Notes under the pieces: generated by a model
The model's database searches: none
Seen by the model: only the letters and a program-made list of their open reading frames with translations
Told to the model about the DNA's origin: nothing
Position numbers and translations under genes: made by a program
In this document: positions 6,833 through 14,592 of the stretch, one piece after another
Numbering within the stretch: position 1 is the stretch's first letter
How the letters are laid out: each line of letters opens with the position of its first letter
DNA from: an uncultured Bacilli bacterium
GTDB lineage: Bacteria > Bacillota_I > Bacilli_A > RF39 > UBA660
Assembly: GCA_910587745.1 (NCBI GenBank)
Contig: CAJUNE010000029.1
Coordinates: 1 to 14,888 of the forward strand
DNA: 14,888 nucleotides
Reading direction: 5' to 3'

Positions 6833-7315
6833 ATGATAAAAGTTATTTTAAATGAAATAAAAGAAATCAGATTATGTTGGGATTGGGCACGCGCTATTAT
6901 TCCTAGCAAATATGTGAGAAAATTAGAGTTTACTGGTTTAAAAAATGAATTACCCAAAAGTGGTTATGAATGTGATTATGTTTTCTTAAAAATAGATTTA
7001 GAGTTTCTAAAAAATAACAATTATTATACAGGTAACAGCCTAGATTACTATCGCAAAAATAATATTCCTTATGACAGCGAAGAGACTATATATGAATCGT
7101 TAGAAAACTTTAATGTATGGGATATTGAAATAATATATAAAGATAATACAAGAACTCTACTAAATCTTCCATATAAGCCTAAGTCTGATGCATGGAGTAA
7201 AAATTTATGGGAGCAGCATCATGAACAAGATAATATTCTTAAAATGTTATGGATAACACCTAACATGACAAAGGAAATGAGGAAAGGAAAAATTTATGAA
7301 AGTAAAAGTAATTAA
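6833..7315 (+). CDS. Uncharacterised 160-aa protein
   Basis: I do not recognise this protein. It is Trp- and Tyr-rich (WDWAR near residue 16, YYRKN, NVWDIEI, WSKNLWEQHH), has no signal peptide or membrane segment, and looks like a small soluble alpha/beta protein. The start is supported by AAGGAG at 6817-6822. Its last 20 bases overlap the start of the beta-CASP nuclease gene, which implies translational coupling and a shared role. A 44-nt A/T-rich gap separates it from the DnaB-like gene, with no terminator or obvious promoter, so it reads as the third gene of the operon. Confidence 0.7.
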   Translation: MIKVILNEIKEIRLCWDWARAIIPSKYVRKLEFTGLKNELPKSGYECDYVFLKIDLEFLKNNNYYTGNSLDYYRKNNIPYDSEETIYESLENFNVWDIEIIYKDNTRTLLNLPYKPKSDAWSKNLWEQHHEQDNILKMLWITPNMTKEMRKGKIYESKSN

Positions 7316-8525
7316 AGGAACGAACCAAATAGGTGGATGCATCACAGAAATTGCTAGTGATGAAGCTCGTATAATTATCGATTTTGGTTTAGATTTAAAT
7401 GATGATATTATCGATGATAAAAAAGATTCACTAGAAATAGAAGGTTTAACAATAGGCAAATCTTCTTATGATGCAGTGTTTATTACTCATAGTCATGGTG
7501 ATCATATTGGTTTAATCTCTAAAATAAATAGGGATATTCCTATTTATATTGAAGAAAAATCTAAAATAATATATGAACTTACCAATGATTTTACTAATAT
7601 TGAAAATAAGAAATTAAATATAAATAATTTTGAATTTAATAAGCCAATTAAGATAAAAGATTTAACAATAACACCATATATAACTGACCATTCTGCTTAT
7701 AATTCTGCGATGTTTTTAATAGAAAGTAATGGCAAAAGAATATTACACACAGGAGATTTTCGGACATCGGGACGAAAAGGGCTAGTATTCAAAAAAAGTT
7801 TAGAGAAAATTGGTCATATTGATTGTTTAATCACGGAAGGTACGAGTTTTAGCCGAGATAATATTAAGAATAAAGAAGAATGGCAGCTAGAAATAGATGC
7901 AAGTGAATTATTTAAAAATTATAATCAAGTTTTTATTTTACAATCTTCAACTAATATAGACAGATTAGTAAGTTTTTTTAAAGCAAGTACAAGAAATAAT
8001 AAAAATTTTATTGAAGATTTATTCACGGCGACTATCACGAATAATCTTAATGTAATAATTCCAAAACCCAGAGAATTTAATAATGTTTCAGTATGGATTC
8101 CGAGAATTTATAATAAAAAATCTAAAGAGTTTAAAGAAAAATATATTAAACCTATGGAGCAATATAAGAATTCAAGAGTTTTTCATAGTGATTATACAAT
8201 GATGATTAAAGTATCAATGTTAGAAGATATCAAAATGTTAAAAGAAAAGGGGCTTATTACTAATGCTTGTTTAGTTTATTCCATGTGGGAAGGTTATAAA
8301 GAACAACAAGCAATGCAAGAATTTTTACAAGAAATAGAAAAATTAGGAATCAAAATCATAACTCTTCATACATCAGGTCATGCTGATTTAGATGCAATGA
8401 AATGGTTGGAAGATACTTTAAAACCAAATATAGTTATTCCGATTCATACAACAAATAAAGAAAAAGCAAATAAATTATTTAAAAATGCTAAAGTTTTAGA
8501 AGATAATGAAGAAATAACAATTTAA
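7296..8525 (+). CDS. Beta-CASP metallo-beta-lactamase nuclease
   Basis: The N-terminal metallo-beta-lactamase core has the zinc motif THSHGDH (about residues 64-70), a further histidine in TDHSAY, and the HTGDFR motif. The beta-CASP insertion follows, recognisable from ITEGTSFS (acidic motif A), LQSSTNIDR and YSMWEGY. The end has TSGHAD (motif B) and IPIHTT (motif C), as in RNase J and CPSF-73-like enzymes. All expected metal ligands appear present, so it is probably an active, cytoplasmic, zinc-dependent RNase or DNase. At 409 aa it lacks the long C-terminal domain of canonical RNase J (about 555 aa), so it is likely not the housekeeping enzyme. GAGGAAAGGA precedes the ATG. It is the last gene of the operon with the PolC-like and DnaB-like fragments. 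Confidence 0.9.
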   Translation: MKVKVIKGTNQIGGCITEIASDEARIIIDFGLDLNDDIIDDKKDSLEIEGLTIGKSSYDAVFITHSHGDHIGLISKINRDIPIYIEEKSKIIYELTNDFTNIENKKLNINNFEFNKPIKIKDLTITPYITDHSAYNSAMFLIESNGKRILHTGDFRTSGRKGLVFKKSLEKIGHIDCLITEGTSFSRDNIKNKEEWQLEIDASELFKNYNQVFILQSSTNIDRLVSFFKASTRNNKNFIEDLFTATITNNLNVIIPKPREFNNVSVWIPRIYNKKSKEFKEKYIKPMEQYKNSRVFHSDYTMMIKVSMLEDIKMLKEKGLITNACLVYSMWEGYKEQQAMQEFLQEIEKLGIKIITLHTSGHADLDAMKWLEDTLKPNIVIPIHTTNKEKANKLFKNAKVLEDNEEITI

Positions 8526-8530
8526 ACTAA

Positions 8531-8548
8531 TAAAATACTAGTATTTTA
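8531..8548. promoter_or_regulatory. 18-bp perfect palindrome, possible operator
   Basis: TAAAATACTAGTATTTTA is a perfect 18-bp palindrome 5 nt after the nuclease stop codon and centred about 44 bp upstream of the -10 at 8583. Folded, it gives a 7-bp stem with a CTAG loop but no U-tract follows, so it is a poor terminator. A dimeric repressor or activator site is more likely. Confidence 0.4.
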
Positions 8549-8579
8549 GTGAAATTTGCTTTAATCTAATAGGGAATTT

Positions 8580-8588
8580 TGCTATAAT
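8580..8588 (+). promoter_or_regulatory. Extended -10 promoter for the polC unit
   Basis: TG-C-TATAAT has a perfect -10 at 8583-8588 with the extended TG. No good -35 is present at normal spacing; TTGCTT at 8556-8561 is 21 bp away. It lies 31 nt before the ATG at 8620 and would drive that gene and polC together. Confidence 0.55.
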
Positions 8589-8619
8589 ATATAAGTATAC
8601 AAGGAAAGGTTAAATAAAA

Positions 8620-9294
8620 ATGTTTAAAGATATTGTAGAAAAAAATAAAAGTGAGGTTATAAAAAATGGTCGCATAAAAGATTTAATAAAAGCCTTAGAT
8701 AATGAAGAAGAATTAAAAAAATTACTATTTTGTGAAAAAGAGTTAAATCATATAGAGCATCCAGGAAAAAAACGCGTAGAATGTGTTAAAAATAAAGAAG
8801 CCAAATATGCTGAGGAAGATGAAGAAAGAATTATAAAATGTTTATTTTATAAAAATAAAGAAAATACTATCAAACATTGTGAAAATTGTGAATATAAAAA
8901 TATTCATAATCTTGAAGGCAAATATTTTATATCTGATTACCAAGTACCATCATATTATGAGTCAAAAGGTATTGGTAGAATTGATTTAGTTATTTCTGAT
9001 GGAATACTAGAATATGCTACGGAGATAAAAGCTTATAAAAAAGAAAAAGCTAAAACTAATGAAGAATCTATACTAAGAATGATTGCTGAGATTTTAACTT
9101 ATACTTATGGTTTTCCTAAAGATAAATATAAGCCTGCAATTGCATTTTTTGAAAATACTCCTCAAGAAATTGAATGGATTACTAGAGATGAATTATTAAA
9201 TGAATTAATTACAAAAGCTAATATTTCCGTGTTTTTATTTAAAGAAGTAGAAAATAAAACACATGAAAGATTTATAATTGAAAAACTGAAATAA
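8620..9294 (+). CDS. Cys-rich PD-(D/E)XK-like protein upstream of polC
   Basis: The second half has a PD-(D/E)XK signature: D122 in GRIDLVIS, then E135-x-K137 (TEIKAY), followed by a helix (SILRMIAEILTYTYGF, about 149-164) that fits the motif IV helix of this nuclease fold. The first half has five cysteines (C38, C55, C74, C87, C90), with a CxxC at 87-90 preceded by H86, and looks like a zinc or iron-sulfur binding module. I do not recognise the exact family. The start is set by AAGGAAAGG (8601-8609). It is the first gene behind the promoter at 8583 and ends 43 nt before polC, without a terminator between, so the two probably share a transcript. A repair, restriction or replication-linked nuclease is plausible; the fold call is moderate and the role is inference. 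Confidence 0.65.
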   Translation: MFKDIVEKNKSEVIKNGRIKDLIKALDNEEELKKLLFCEKELNHIEHPGKKRVECVKNKEAKYAEEDEERIIKCLFYKNKENTIKHCENCEYKNIHNLEGKYFISDYQVPSYYESKGIGRIDLVISDGILEYATEIKAYKKEKAKTNEESILRMIAEILTYTYGFPKDKYKPAIAFFENTPQEIEWITRDELLNELITKANISVFLFKEVENKTHERFIIEKLK

Positions 9295-9337
9295 GAAAAT
9301 ATAAAAATAAAATGATTAAAAGAAGTAGGTGAGTAGT

Positions 9338-12300
9338 ATGCATGATATAAAATCATTTTTAAAAAGCATAGATTTTGATGATGAAAATAATTTACTAAAT
9401 GATGTTACTATTGAAAAAGTAGTATTAAATAAGAAAAATGAAACTTTTTCTGTATACTTAAAAAGTGAAAATGTTTTACCATATGATATTATTGATAAAT
9501 TAATTAATGGCTCTTATTTAATTAATGGTGAATATAAATGTAATATTTATATAACATATGTAAATATTACTGCTGAAGACGTTTTAGAATATGTCAAAAT
9601 CATAATGGAAAAACTAGTAGAAAAGAAGCCTTCTTTAATAAGTTTATTAGAAAGCACTCCAATTATAGATGATGATATAATTATTTTTGAAGTGATAAGT
9701 ATAACTGAAGAAGAGAATATTAAAAAAGAAGAGGCCAATATTAGAAAGATTTTAGCTAGTTATGGTTTTAGAGATTATTTAATTACCACTAAAGTAAATG
9801 AAGATAAAAGAAAAGAAGTAGCAACAGAGTTAGAAAGTGTTCAAGCTCCAGCCAAATATAAAGAAGAAGTTCATGAGTTTACCCCAGGCGAAGCTATACT
9901 TGGAAAAGCTATAACAAAAGAACCCGTAAGGATAAGTTCTATAAATAGTATTGGACGAAATATTACGATTGAAGGTTTTATTGATTCTGTAACATATTTA
10001 GAAAGAGATAATATTAATATTATAACTTTAAATATTAACGACAATCATAAAAGTATTATGGCAAAAATATTTAAGAAAGAAAAAGAAGAGTATTTGCCTA
10101 TAAAAGAAGCTTTAAAAGAAGAAAATTGGTATCGTTTAAACGGCAATATTGATTTTGATTCTTATTCTAAATGTTTAAGTTTAAGTGTCAGAAATTTAGA
10201 AAAAATTGAAAATAGAGAAATAGTAATTGAACAAAATGAAGATCCGAATATAATTATTGGTGAGCATAAAGATGGCGATATAACATCACTAGAAAATATT
10301 ATGGGACCAATTGATAATGTTATTATAGAAGCATATGTATTTGGTGAAGAATTAACTGAAAGAGATACAATAAACATATATTCCTTAAAAGTAAGTGATA
10401 ATACCAATAGTATATTAGCCAAAATAATTCGAAAAAACAAAAGAGAATTTGGTGTTATCAAAAAAGGTTTAAAAAGTGCAGTTAAGAAAAAAGAATGGTA
10501 TCGAATAGAGGGAAATGTTGAATTTGACAATTATGCCCATGAAAATGTTTTTCAAATTCGTAATTTAGAAAAAATTGATAGTAAAGAAGAAAAAGTGAGA
10601 GATGACGCGGAAGAAAAAAGAGTTGAATTACACGCTCATACAATGATGAGTATGATGGATGGTGTAATTGAAGCTAAAAAACTAATAAGTCATGCTTTAT
10701 CATTAGGCCATAAAGCTATCGCTGTAACTGACCATAATGCCCTACAAGCTTATCCTGATCTTTTTCATGCTGTATGTGATTATAATAAAGGTAAAGAAGG
10801 AAACGACCGCTTTAAAATTTTATACGGAACAGAACTAAATGTTGTTAAAGATGATATAGATTTTATTCATAATTTAAAAGATTATCCATTATTAGACCAA
10901 GAATATGTTGTATTCGATACTGAAACAACAGGCTTTTACTTTGGTAGTGATCAGATGATTGAAATAGGAGCAGTTAAAATCAAAAAAGGTGAGATATTAG
11001 ACCGCTTTGATGAATTTATTGACCCACATCGTCCTTTACCACAAAAAATTACTGATTTAACTTGCATTACTGATGAAATGTTAGCAGGACACGATGATGA
11101 AGAAACAGTTACTAAAAGATTTTTGGAGTGGGCTGGAGATTTACCAATGGTCGCACACAATGCTAAGTTTGATATAGGTTTTATCAGCGCTGCTTGTAGT
11201 AAATACAATTTAGGAGAATTTACGAATACTGTATTAGATACTATGAGTATGGCTAGAATGTTACATCCAGAGTGGCCTAATCACAAATTAACAACTTTAG
11301 TAAGAAGATATAAAATTGAGTGGGATGAAGATGCTCACCATAGAGCAGATTACGATGCTGAGGGAACAGCGCATGCTTTCCATAAGATGTGTGAAGAATT
11401 AGATTCTAGAAATATAGAGACAACAACTAAATTATTTAATTCTGTAGATATAAATGAATTAATTAAATTCTCATTTCCTTTTCATTTATGTTGTTTAGTA
11501 AAAAATAAAATAGGTTTAAAGAATTTATTTAAAGTAATATCGTTTGCTAATACAACTTATCTATTTAGAGGTAGTGAACCAAAGCTTCCAAGAGGAGAAT
11601 TAAAAAAACTAAGAGAAGGTTTACTTATTGGTTCCGGTTGTGTTAATGGTGAGATATTTGAAGAAGCTAAAACCAAAGATGATGAAGAATTAGCAAATTT
11701 AATGCAATTTTATGATTACATTGAAGTTCAGCCAATAAATGCTATTAAGCATTTGCTAGATATTGAATCAAGTGGTTTTAAAACTTTAGAAGATTTAGAA
11801 AATCATTTAAAGAAGATTATAAGAGTAGCTAAAGATGCTGGTAAATTAGTTGTCGCTACTAGTGATGCTCATTATTTAACCCCAAAAGACAAAATATATC
11901 GTGATATTATCATTAATCAAAAATCGAATGGTAAATTACACCCATTAAATAGAAGAGGTGTAAATACTCCTGATATGCATATAAGAACCACTAATGAAAT
12001 GTTAGAAGAGTTTTCATTTTTAGATAAAGATTTAGCTTATGAAATAGTCGTAACTAACTCTAATAAAATCGCGGATATGATTGAAGAAGTAGAAGTAATA
12101 ATTCAAACTGGTGGCGTACCATTCTCTCCTAAAATTGATAAATCAGTTGAAACAGTTACAGAGTTAGTATATACCAAAGCGGCTGATTGGTATGGAGATC
12201 CATTACCACTTAATATTGAAGAACGTATCGCCAAAGAATTATATGGTGATGCAATAAGAGAGAGTATTGAAACCAGATTAATAAGAGAAGAAGGCTTAGA

Positions 12301-14356
12301 AGGTGAAGCCTTAACAACTAAAACATTTAATATTTTACACGAAACAATTCTAAAAGGCTTTGATGCTGTAAAAGATATAGTTAGGGAAGAGCTTATATTA
12401 AAACTAAAAAATGACCATCAAAAAAGTATTGAAGACTTAGAGCAAAAGTTAAAAGAAGTTCCTCAGGAAGAAAAAGAAAATACAGAGAATGAATTAAAAA
12501 CTTTAAAAGAAACTGATCCTATAAGTGACATTGATAAAAAAGTCAAAAAGACTTTAGGTGGAATAATCGGAGGTGGCTTCGACGTAATTTATCTTATCGC
12601 TCAAAAGTTAGTTAAAAAAAGTAACGATGATGGCTTCTTAGTAGGTTCCCGTGGTTCAGTAGGTTCAAGTTTCGTTGCCACTATGATGGGTATAACAGAA
12701 GTTAATGCTCTTGCACCTCACTATCGTTGTCCTAAATGTAAGCATAGTATTTTTGATGATGAAAATGGTAAAGCACTAGGTGCAACATATAATAGTGGAT
12801 TTGACTTACCAGATTTAGCTTGTCCAAAATGTGGAACCAATATGACAAAAGATGGTCAAGACATGCCATTCGCCACTTTCTTAGGATTTAATGCCGATAA
12901 AGTACCAGATATCGACCTTAACTTCTCGGATTTAAATCAAGCTGCGGCGCATGAATATACCAAAGTATTATTTGGTGTCGATAATGTTTACCGCGCAGGA
13001 ACAATTGGTACTGTTGCTGAAAAAACAGCTTTTGGTTTTGTCAGAGGTTATGCTGAGAATAAAGGTATAATAATGAATAATGTTGAAATAGAACGTCTAG
13101 CTATTGGATGTACAGGTGTTAAAAGAACAACTGGTCAACATCCAGGAGGTATAGTTGTTATACCAGGATATATGGATGTATTTGATTTTACTCCATTCCA
13201 ATATCCTGCCGAAGATGTTGATGCTGCATGGAGAACTACGCATTTTGATTACCATGCAATTGATGAAGATGTCTTGAAGTTAGATATTTTAGGACATACT
13301 GATCCAACCCAATTAAGAATGATTCATGATTTAACAGGGGATGATATTACGAAAGTACCGCTTGATGATAAAGCTACAATGGGTATTTTCTTATCACCAG
13401 AACCTTTAGGAGTTACTAAAGAACAGATAATGAACGAAACAGGAACTTTAGGAGTACCAGAATTTGGAACGCCATTTACAATTGGAATGCTTGTTGATAC
13501 CAAACCAACCACATTTTCTGAACTTATTAAAATTTCTGGATTATCCCACGGTACAGATGTATGGTTAGGAAATGCGCAAGAGTTAATTAGGAACCAAGTT
13601 GTTCCATTTAGTGAAGTTATCGGATGTCGTGATGATATCATGGTTTATCTAATGTATAAAGGCGTTGAGCCTATTAAAGCTTTCAAGATTATGGAATTTG
13701 TTCGTAAAGGAAAAGCTAGTAAAGACCCTGAAACCTGGGCCAAACATAAAGAAACAATGGAGAGAGCTGGTATAGAAAGTTGGTTTATAGATTCTTGTGG
13801 CAAAATAAAATATATGTTCCCGAAAGCCCATGCAGCGGCTTATGTAACATCAGCCTTTAGAATTGCTTATTATAAGGTACACAAACCAGAGATATATTAT
13901 GCTACATATTTCTCAACCAGATTTGATGATTTTGATTTAGAAACAATGGTTAAAGGATATGATGCTATAAAAGCCAAAATGATGGAGATAAAAGAAAAAG
14001 GATATGAGGCTACAAACAAAGAAGCAAGTGTTTTAGAAACATTAAAATTATGTTTAGAAGCAACAGCCAGAGGTTTTAAATTTGGCAATATAGATATTGA
14101 AAAAAGTGATGGTAAGAACTTTATAGTTGGTGATGATAATAAAACTTTAATATGTCCATTTAGAACTTTAGATGGACTCGGAGATAGTGTTGCCGCCAAA
14201 ATAATAGAAGAGCGAAATAATAAACCATTTTATAGTATCGAAGATTTTCAACTTAGAGGACATGTAAATGGAACAACTATTGATAAACTTCGCAGCTTAG
14301 GAGTCTTTGGAAATTTACCTGAAACAAGCCAATTAAGTCTATTTGATATGATCTAA
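9338..14356 (+). CDS. DNA polymerase III PolC, enlarged form
   Basis: PolC is the main replicative polymerase of low-GC Gram-positives. Order: N-terminal domain (1-190), two successive OB folds (about 195-291 and 313-415), PHP first part with H432-x-H434 and TDH, inserted DEDDh proofreading exonuclease (about 522-685; D527/E529 and H668...D673), PHP second part ending near SDAHYL, an extra segment of about 100 residues (972-1070), then the polymerase with GSRGSVGSS, a zinc site (C1131, C1134, C1162, C1165), aspartates D1191/D1193 in PDIDLNF and D1316 in LKLDIL, fingers with KAHAAAY, and the C-terminal clamp-binding QLSLF (1665-1669). All catalytic residues are present. It has 1672 aa against 1437 in B. 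subtilis; the second OB fold and the insertion explain the excess. ATG at 9338 is preferred over GTG at 9329 because AGGTGAG (9327-9333) is then correctly spaced. Confidence 0.98.
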   Translation: MHDIKSFLKSIDFDDENNLLNDVTIEKVVLNKKNETFSVYLKSENVLPYDIIDKLINGSYLINGEYKCNIYITYVNITAEDVLEYVKIIMEKLVEKKPSLISLLESTPIIDDDIIIFEVISITEEENIKKEEANIRKILASYGFRDYLITTKVNEDKRKEVATELESVQAPAKYKEEVHEFTPGEAILGKAITKEPVRISSINSIGRNITIEGFIDSVTYLERDNINIITLNINDNHKSIMAKIFKKEKEEYLPIKEALKEENWYRLNGNIDFDSYSKCLSLSVRNLEKIENREIVIEQNEDPNIIIGEHKDGDITSLENIMGPIDNVIIEAYVFGEELTERDTINIYSLKVSDNTNSILAKIIRKNKREFGVIKKGLKSAVKKKEWYRIEGNVEFDNYAHENVFQIRNLEKIDSKEEKVRDDAEEKRVELHAHTMMSMMDGVIEAKKLISHALSLGHKAIAVTDHNALQAYPDLFHAVCDYNKGKEGNDRFKILYGTELNVVKDDIDFIHNLKDYPLLDQEYVVFDTETTGFYFGSDQMIEIGAVKIKKGEILDRFDEFIDPHRPLPQKITDLTCITDEMLAGHDDEETVTKRFLEWAGDLPMVAHNAKFDIGFISAACSKYNLGEFTNTVLDTMSMARMLHPEWPNHKLTTLVRRYKIEWDEDAHHRADYDAEGTAHAFHKMCEELDSRNIETTTKLFNSVDINELIKFSFPFHLCCLVKNKIGLKNLFKVISFANTTYLFRGSEPKLPRGELKKLREGLLIGSGCVNGEIFEEAKTKDDEELANLMQFYDYIEVQPINAIKHLLDIESSGFKTLEDLENHLKKIIRVAKDAGKLVVATSDAHYLTPKDKIYRDIIINQKSNGKLHPLNRRGVNTPDMHIRTTNEMLEEFSFLDKDLAYEIVVTNSNKIADMIEEVEVIIQTGGVPFSPKIDKSVETVTELVYTKAADWYGDPLPLNIEERIAKELYGDAIRESIETRLIREEGLEGEALTTKTFNILHETILKGFDAVKDIVREELILKLKNDHQKSIEDLEQKLKEVPQEEKENTENELKTLKETDPISDIDKKVKKTLGGIIGGGFDVIYLIAQKLVKKSNDDGFLVGSRGSVGSSFVATMMGITEVNALAPHYRCPKCKHSIFDDENGKALGATYNSGFDLPDLACPKCGTNMTKDGQDMPFATFLGFNADKVPDIDLNFSDLNQAAAHEYTKVLFGVDNVYRAGTIGTVAEKTAFGFVRGYAENKGIIMNNVEIERLAIGCTGVKRTTGQHPGGIVVIPGYMDVFDFTPFQYPAEDVDAAWRTTHFDYHAIDEDVLKLDILGHTDPTQLRMIHDLTGDDITKVPLDDKATMGIFLSPEPLGVTKEQIMNETGTLGVPEFGTPFTIGMLVDTKPTTFSELIKISGLSHGTDVWLGNAQELIRNQVVPFSEVIGCRDDIMVYLMYKGVEPIKAFKIMEFVRKGKASKDPETWAKHKETMERAGIESWFIDSCGKIKYMFPKAHAAAYVTSAFRIAYYKVHKPEIYYATYFSTRFDDFDLETMVKGYDAIKAKMMEIKEKGYEATNKEASVLETLKLCLEATARGFKFGNIDIEKSDGKNFIVGDDNKTLICPFRTLDGLGDSVAAKIIEERNNKPFYSIEDFQLRGHVNGTTIDKLRSLGVFGNLPETSQLSLFDMI
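9915..10580 (+). repeat. Tandem OB-fold duplication inside polC
   Basis: Residues about 195-291 and 313-415 of PolC align along their length. Shared landmarks in order are ERD-INI, a D-N-x-x-SI-AKI core, an acidic/basic helix (IK-x-x-LK), WYR-x-x-GN, a FD-Y, and RNLEKI at the end. B. subtilis PolC has one such OB domain. The repeat is diverged at DNA level, so it is an old duplication rather than an assembly artefact. Confidence 0.75.
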
Positions 14357-14415
14357 AAATAATGTTGAAAAAGTTCACTAATAGCAAAAAAATTATAGCA
14401 AAATGAATAATTATA

Positions 14416-14424
14416 TGATATAAT
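14416..14424 (+). promoter_or_regulatory. Extended -10 promoter, downstream RNA unit
   Basis: TG-A-TATAAT has a perfect -10 hexamer (14419-14424), and the surrounding 13 bases are identical to 206-218. The start site is expected near 14431, directly at the first hairpin of the candidate RNA. Confidence 0.55.
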
Positions 14425-14430
14425 AAATTT

Positions 14431-14518
14431 GCTAAGTATACTTCGTGTACTTAGAAGATAACATACAGGCTGCAAAGCCAAACTAGGGTTTAAGCTACAG
14501 ACTTAAATCCTTTTATTT
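14431..14518 (+). ncRNA. Compact three-hairpin RNA of unknown class
   Basis: This roughly 88-nt unit lies between its own promoter and a terminator. Hairpin 1 pairs 14432-14440 with 14446-14454 (9 bp, one G-U, loop CTTCG). Hairpin 2 is GGCT-GCAA-AGCC (14468-14479), with a GNRA tetraloop. Hairpin 3 is the terminator at 14486-14518. There is no credible ORF. The linkers AAGATAACATACA and AAACTA are unpaired and could hold a binding site. It may be a small RNA, or a terminating riboswitch or attenuator. Because spoIIGA has its own promoter downstream, a stand-alone RNA is slightly favoured. It does not match any family I can name. Confidence 0.5.
14486..14518 (+). terminator. Rho-independent terminator
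   Basis: GGGTTTAAG (14486-14494) pairs with CTTAAATCC (14502-14510), 9 bp with one G-U, around a 7-nt loop, followed by TTTTATTT. It closes the small RNA and is also the first good terminator after polC, so it may end the polC transcript too. Confidence 0.8.
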
Positions 14519-14540
14519 AATTTAAATAAAATTTCACATT

Positions 14541-14576
14541 AAAACGACAAAATATGTTTCCATCATTTAGTATAAT
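14541..14576 (+). promoter_or_regulatory. Probable spoIIGA promoter with Spo0A-box-like site
   Basis: TATAAT at 14571-14576 is a -10 sited 16 nt before the ATG at 14593, so the leader would be about 10 nt. At 14541-14551 the minus strand reads TTTGTCGTTTT, close to the Spo0A box TTTGTCGAA (7 of 9). It lies about 22 bp upstream of the -10, where the spoIIG promoter of B. subtilis is bound by Spo0A-P. The -10 is clear; Spo0A control is inference from a single short match plus the identity of the gene. Confidence 0.4.
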
Positions 14577-14592
14577 TTAAATGGTGATAATA

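Noticed and set aside
9329..9337. GTG at 9329 as the polC start (three extra residues)
   Set aside because: AGGTGAG at 9327-9333 would then overlap the start codon; it is correctly spaced for ATG at 9338.
14431..14518. c-di-GMP-I (GEMM) riboswitch, because of GCAAAGCC followed by AGGGTTTAAG
   Set aside because: The conserved 5' GGCAAAC segment and the GAAA tetraloop helix are missing, GCAAAGCC is internal to a simple hairpin, and the AGGG stem pairs as a terminator.
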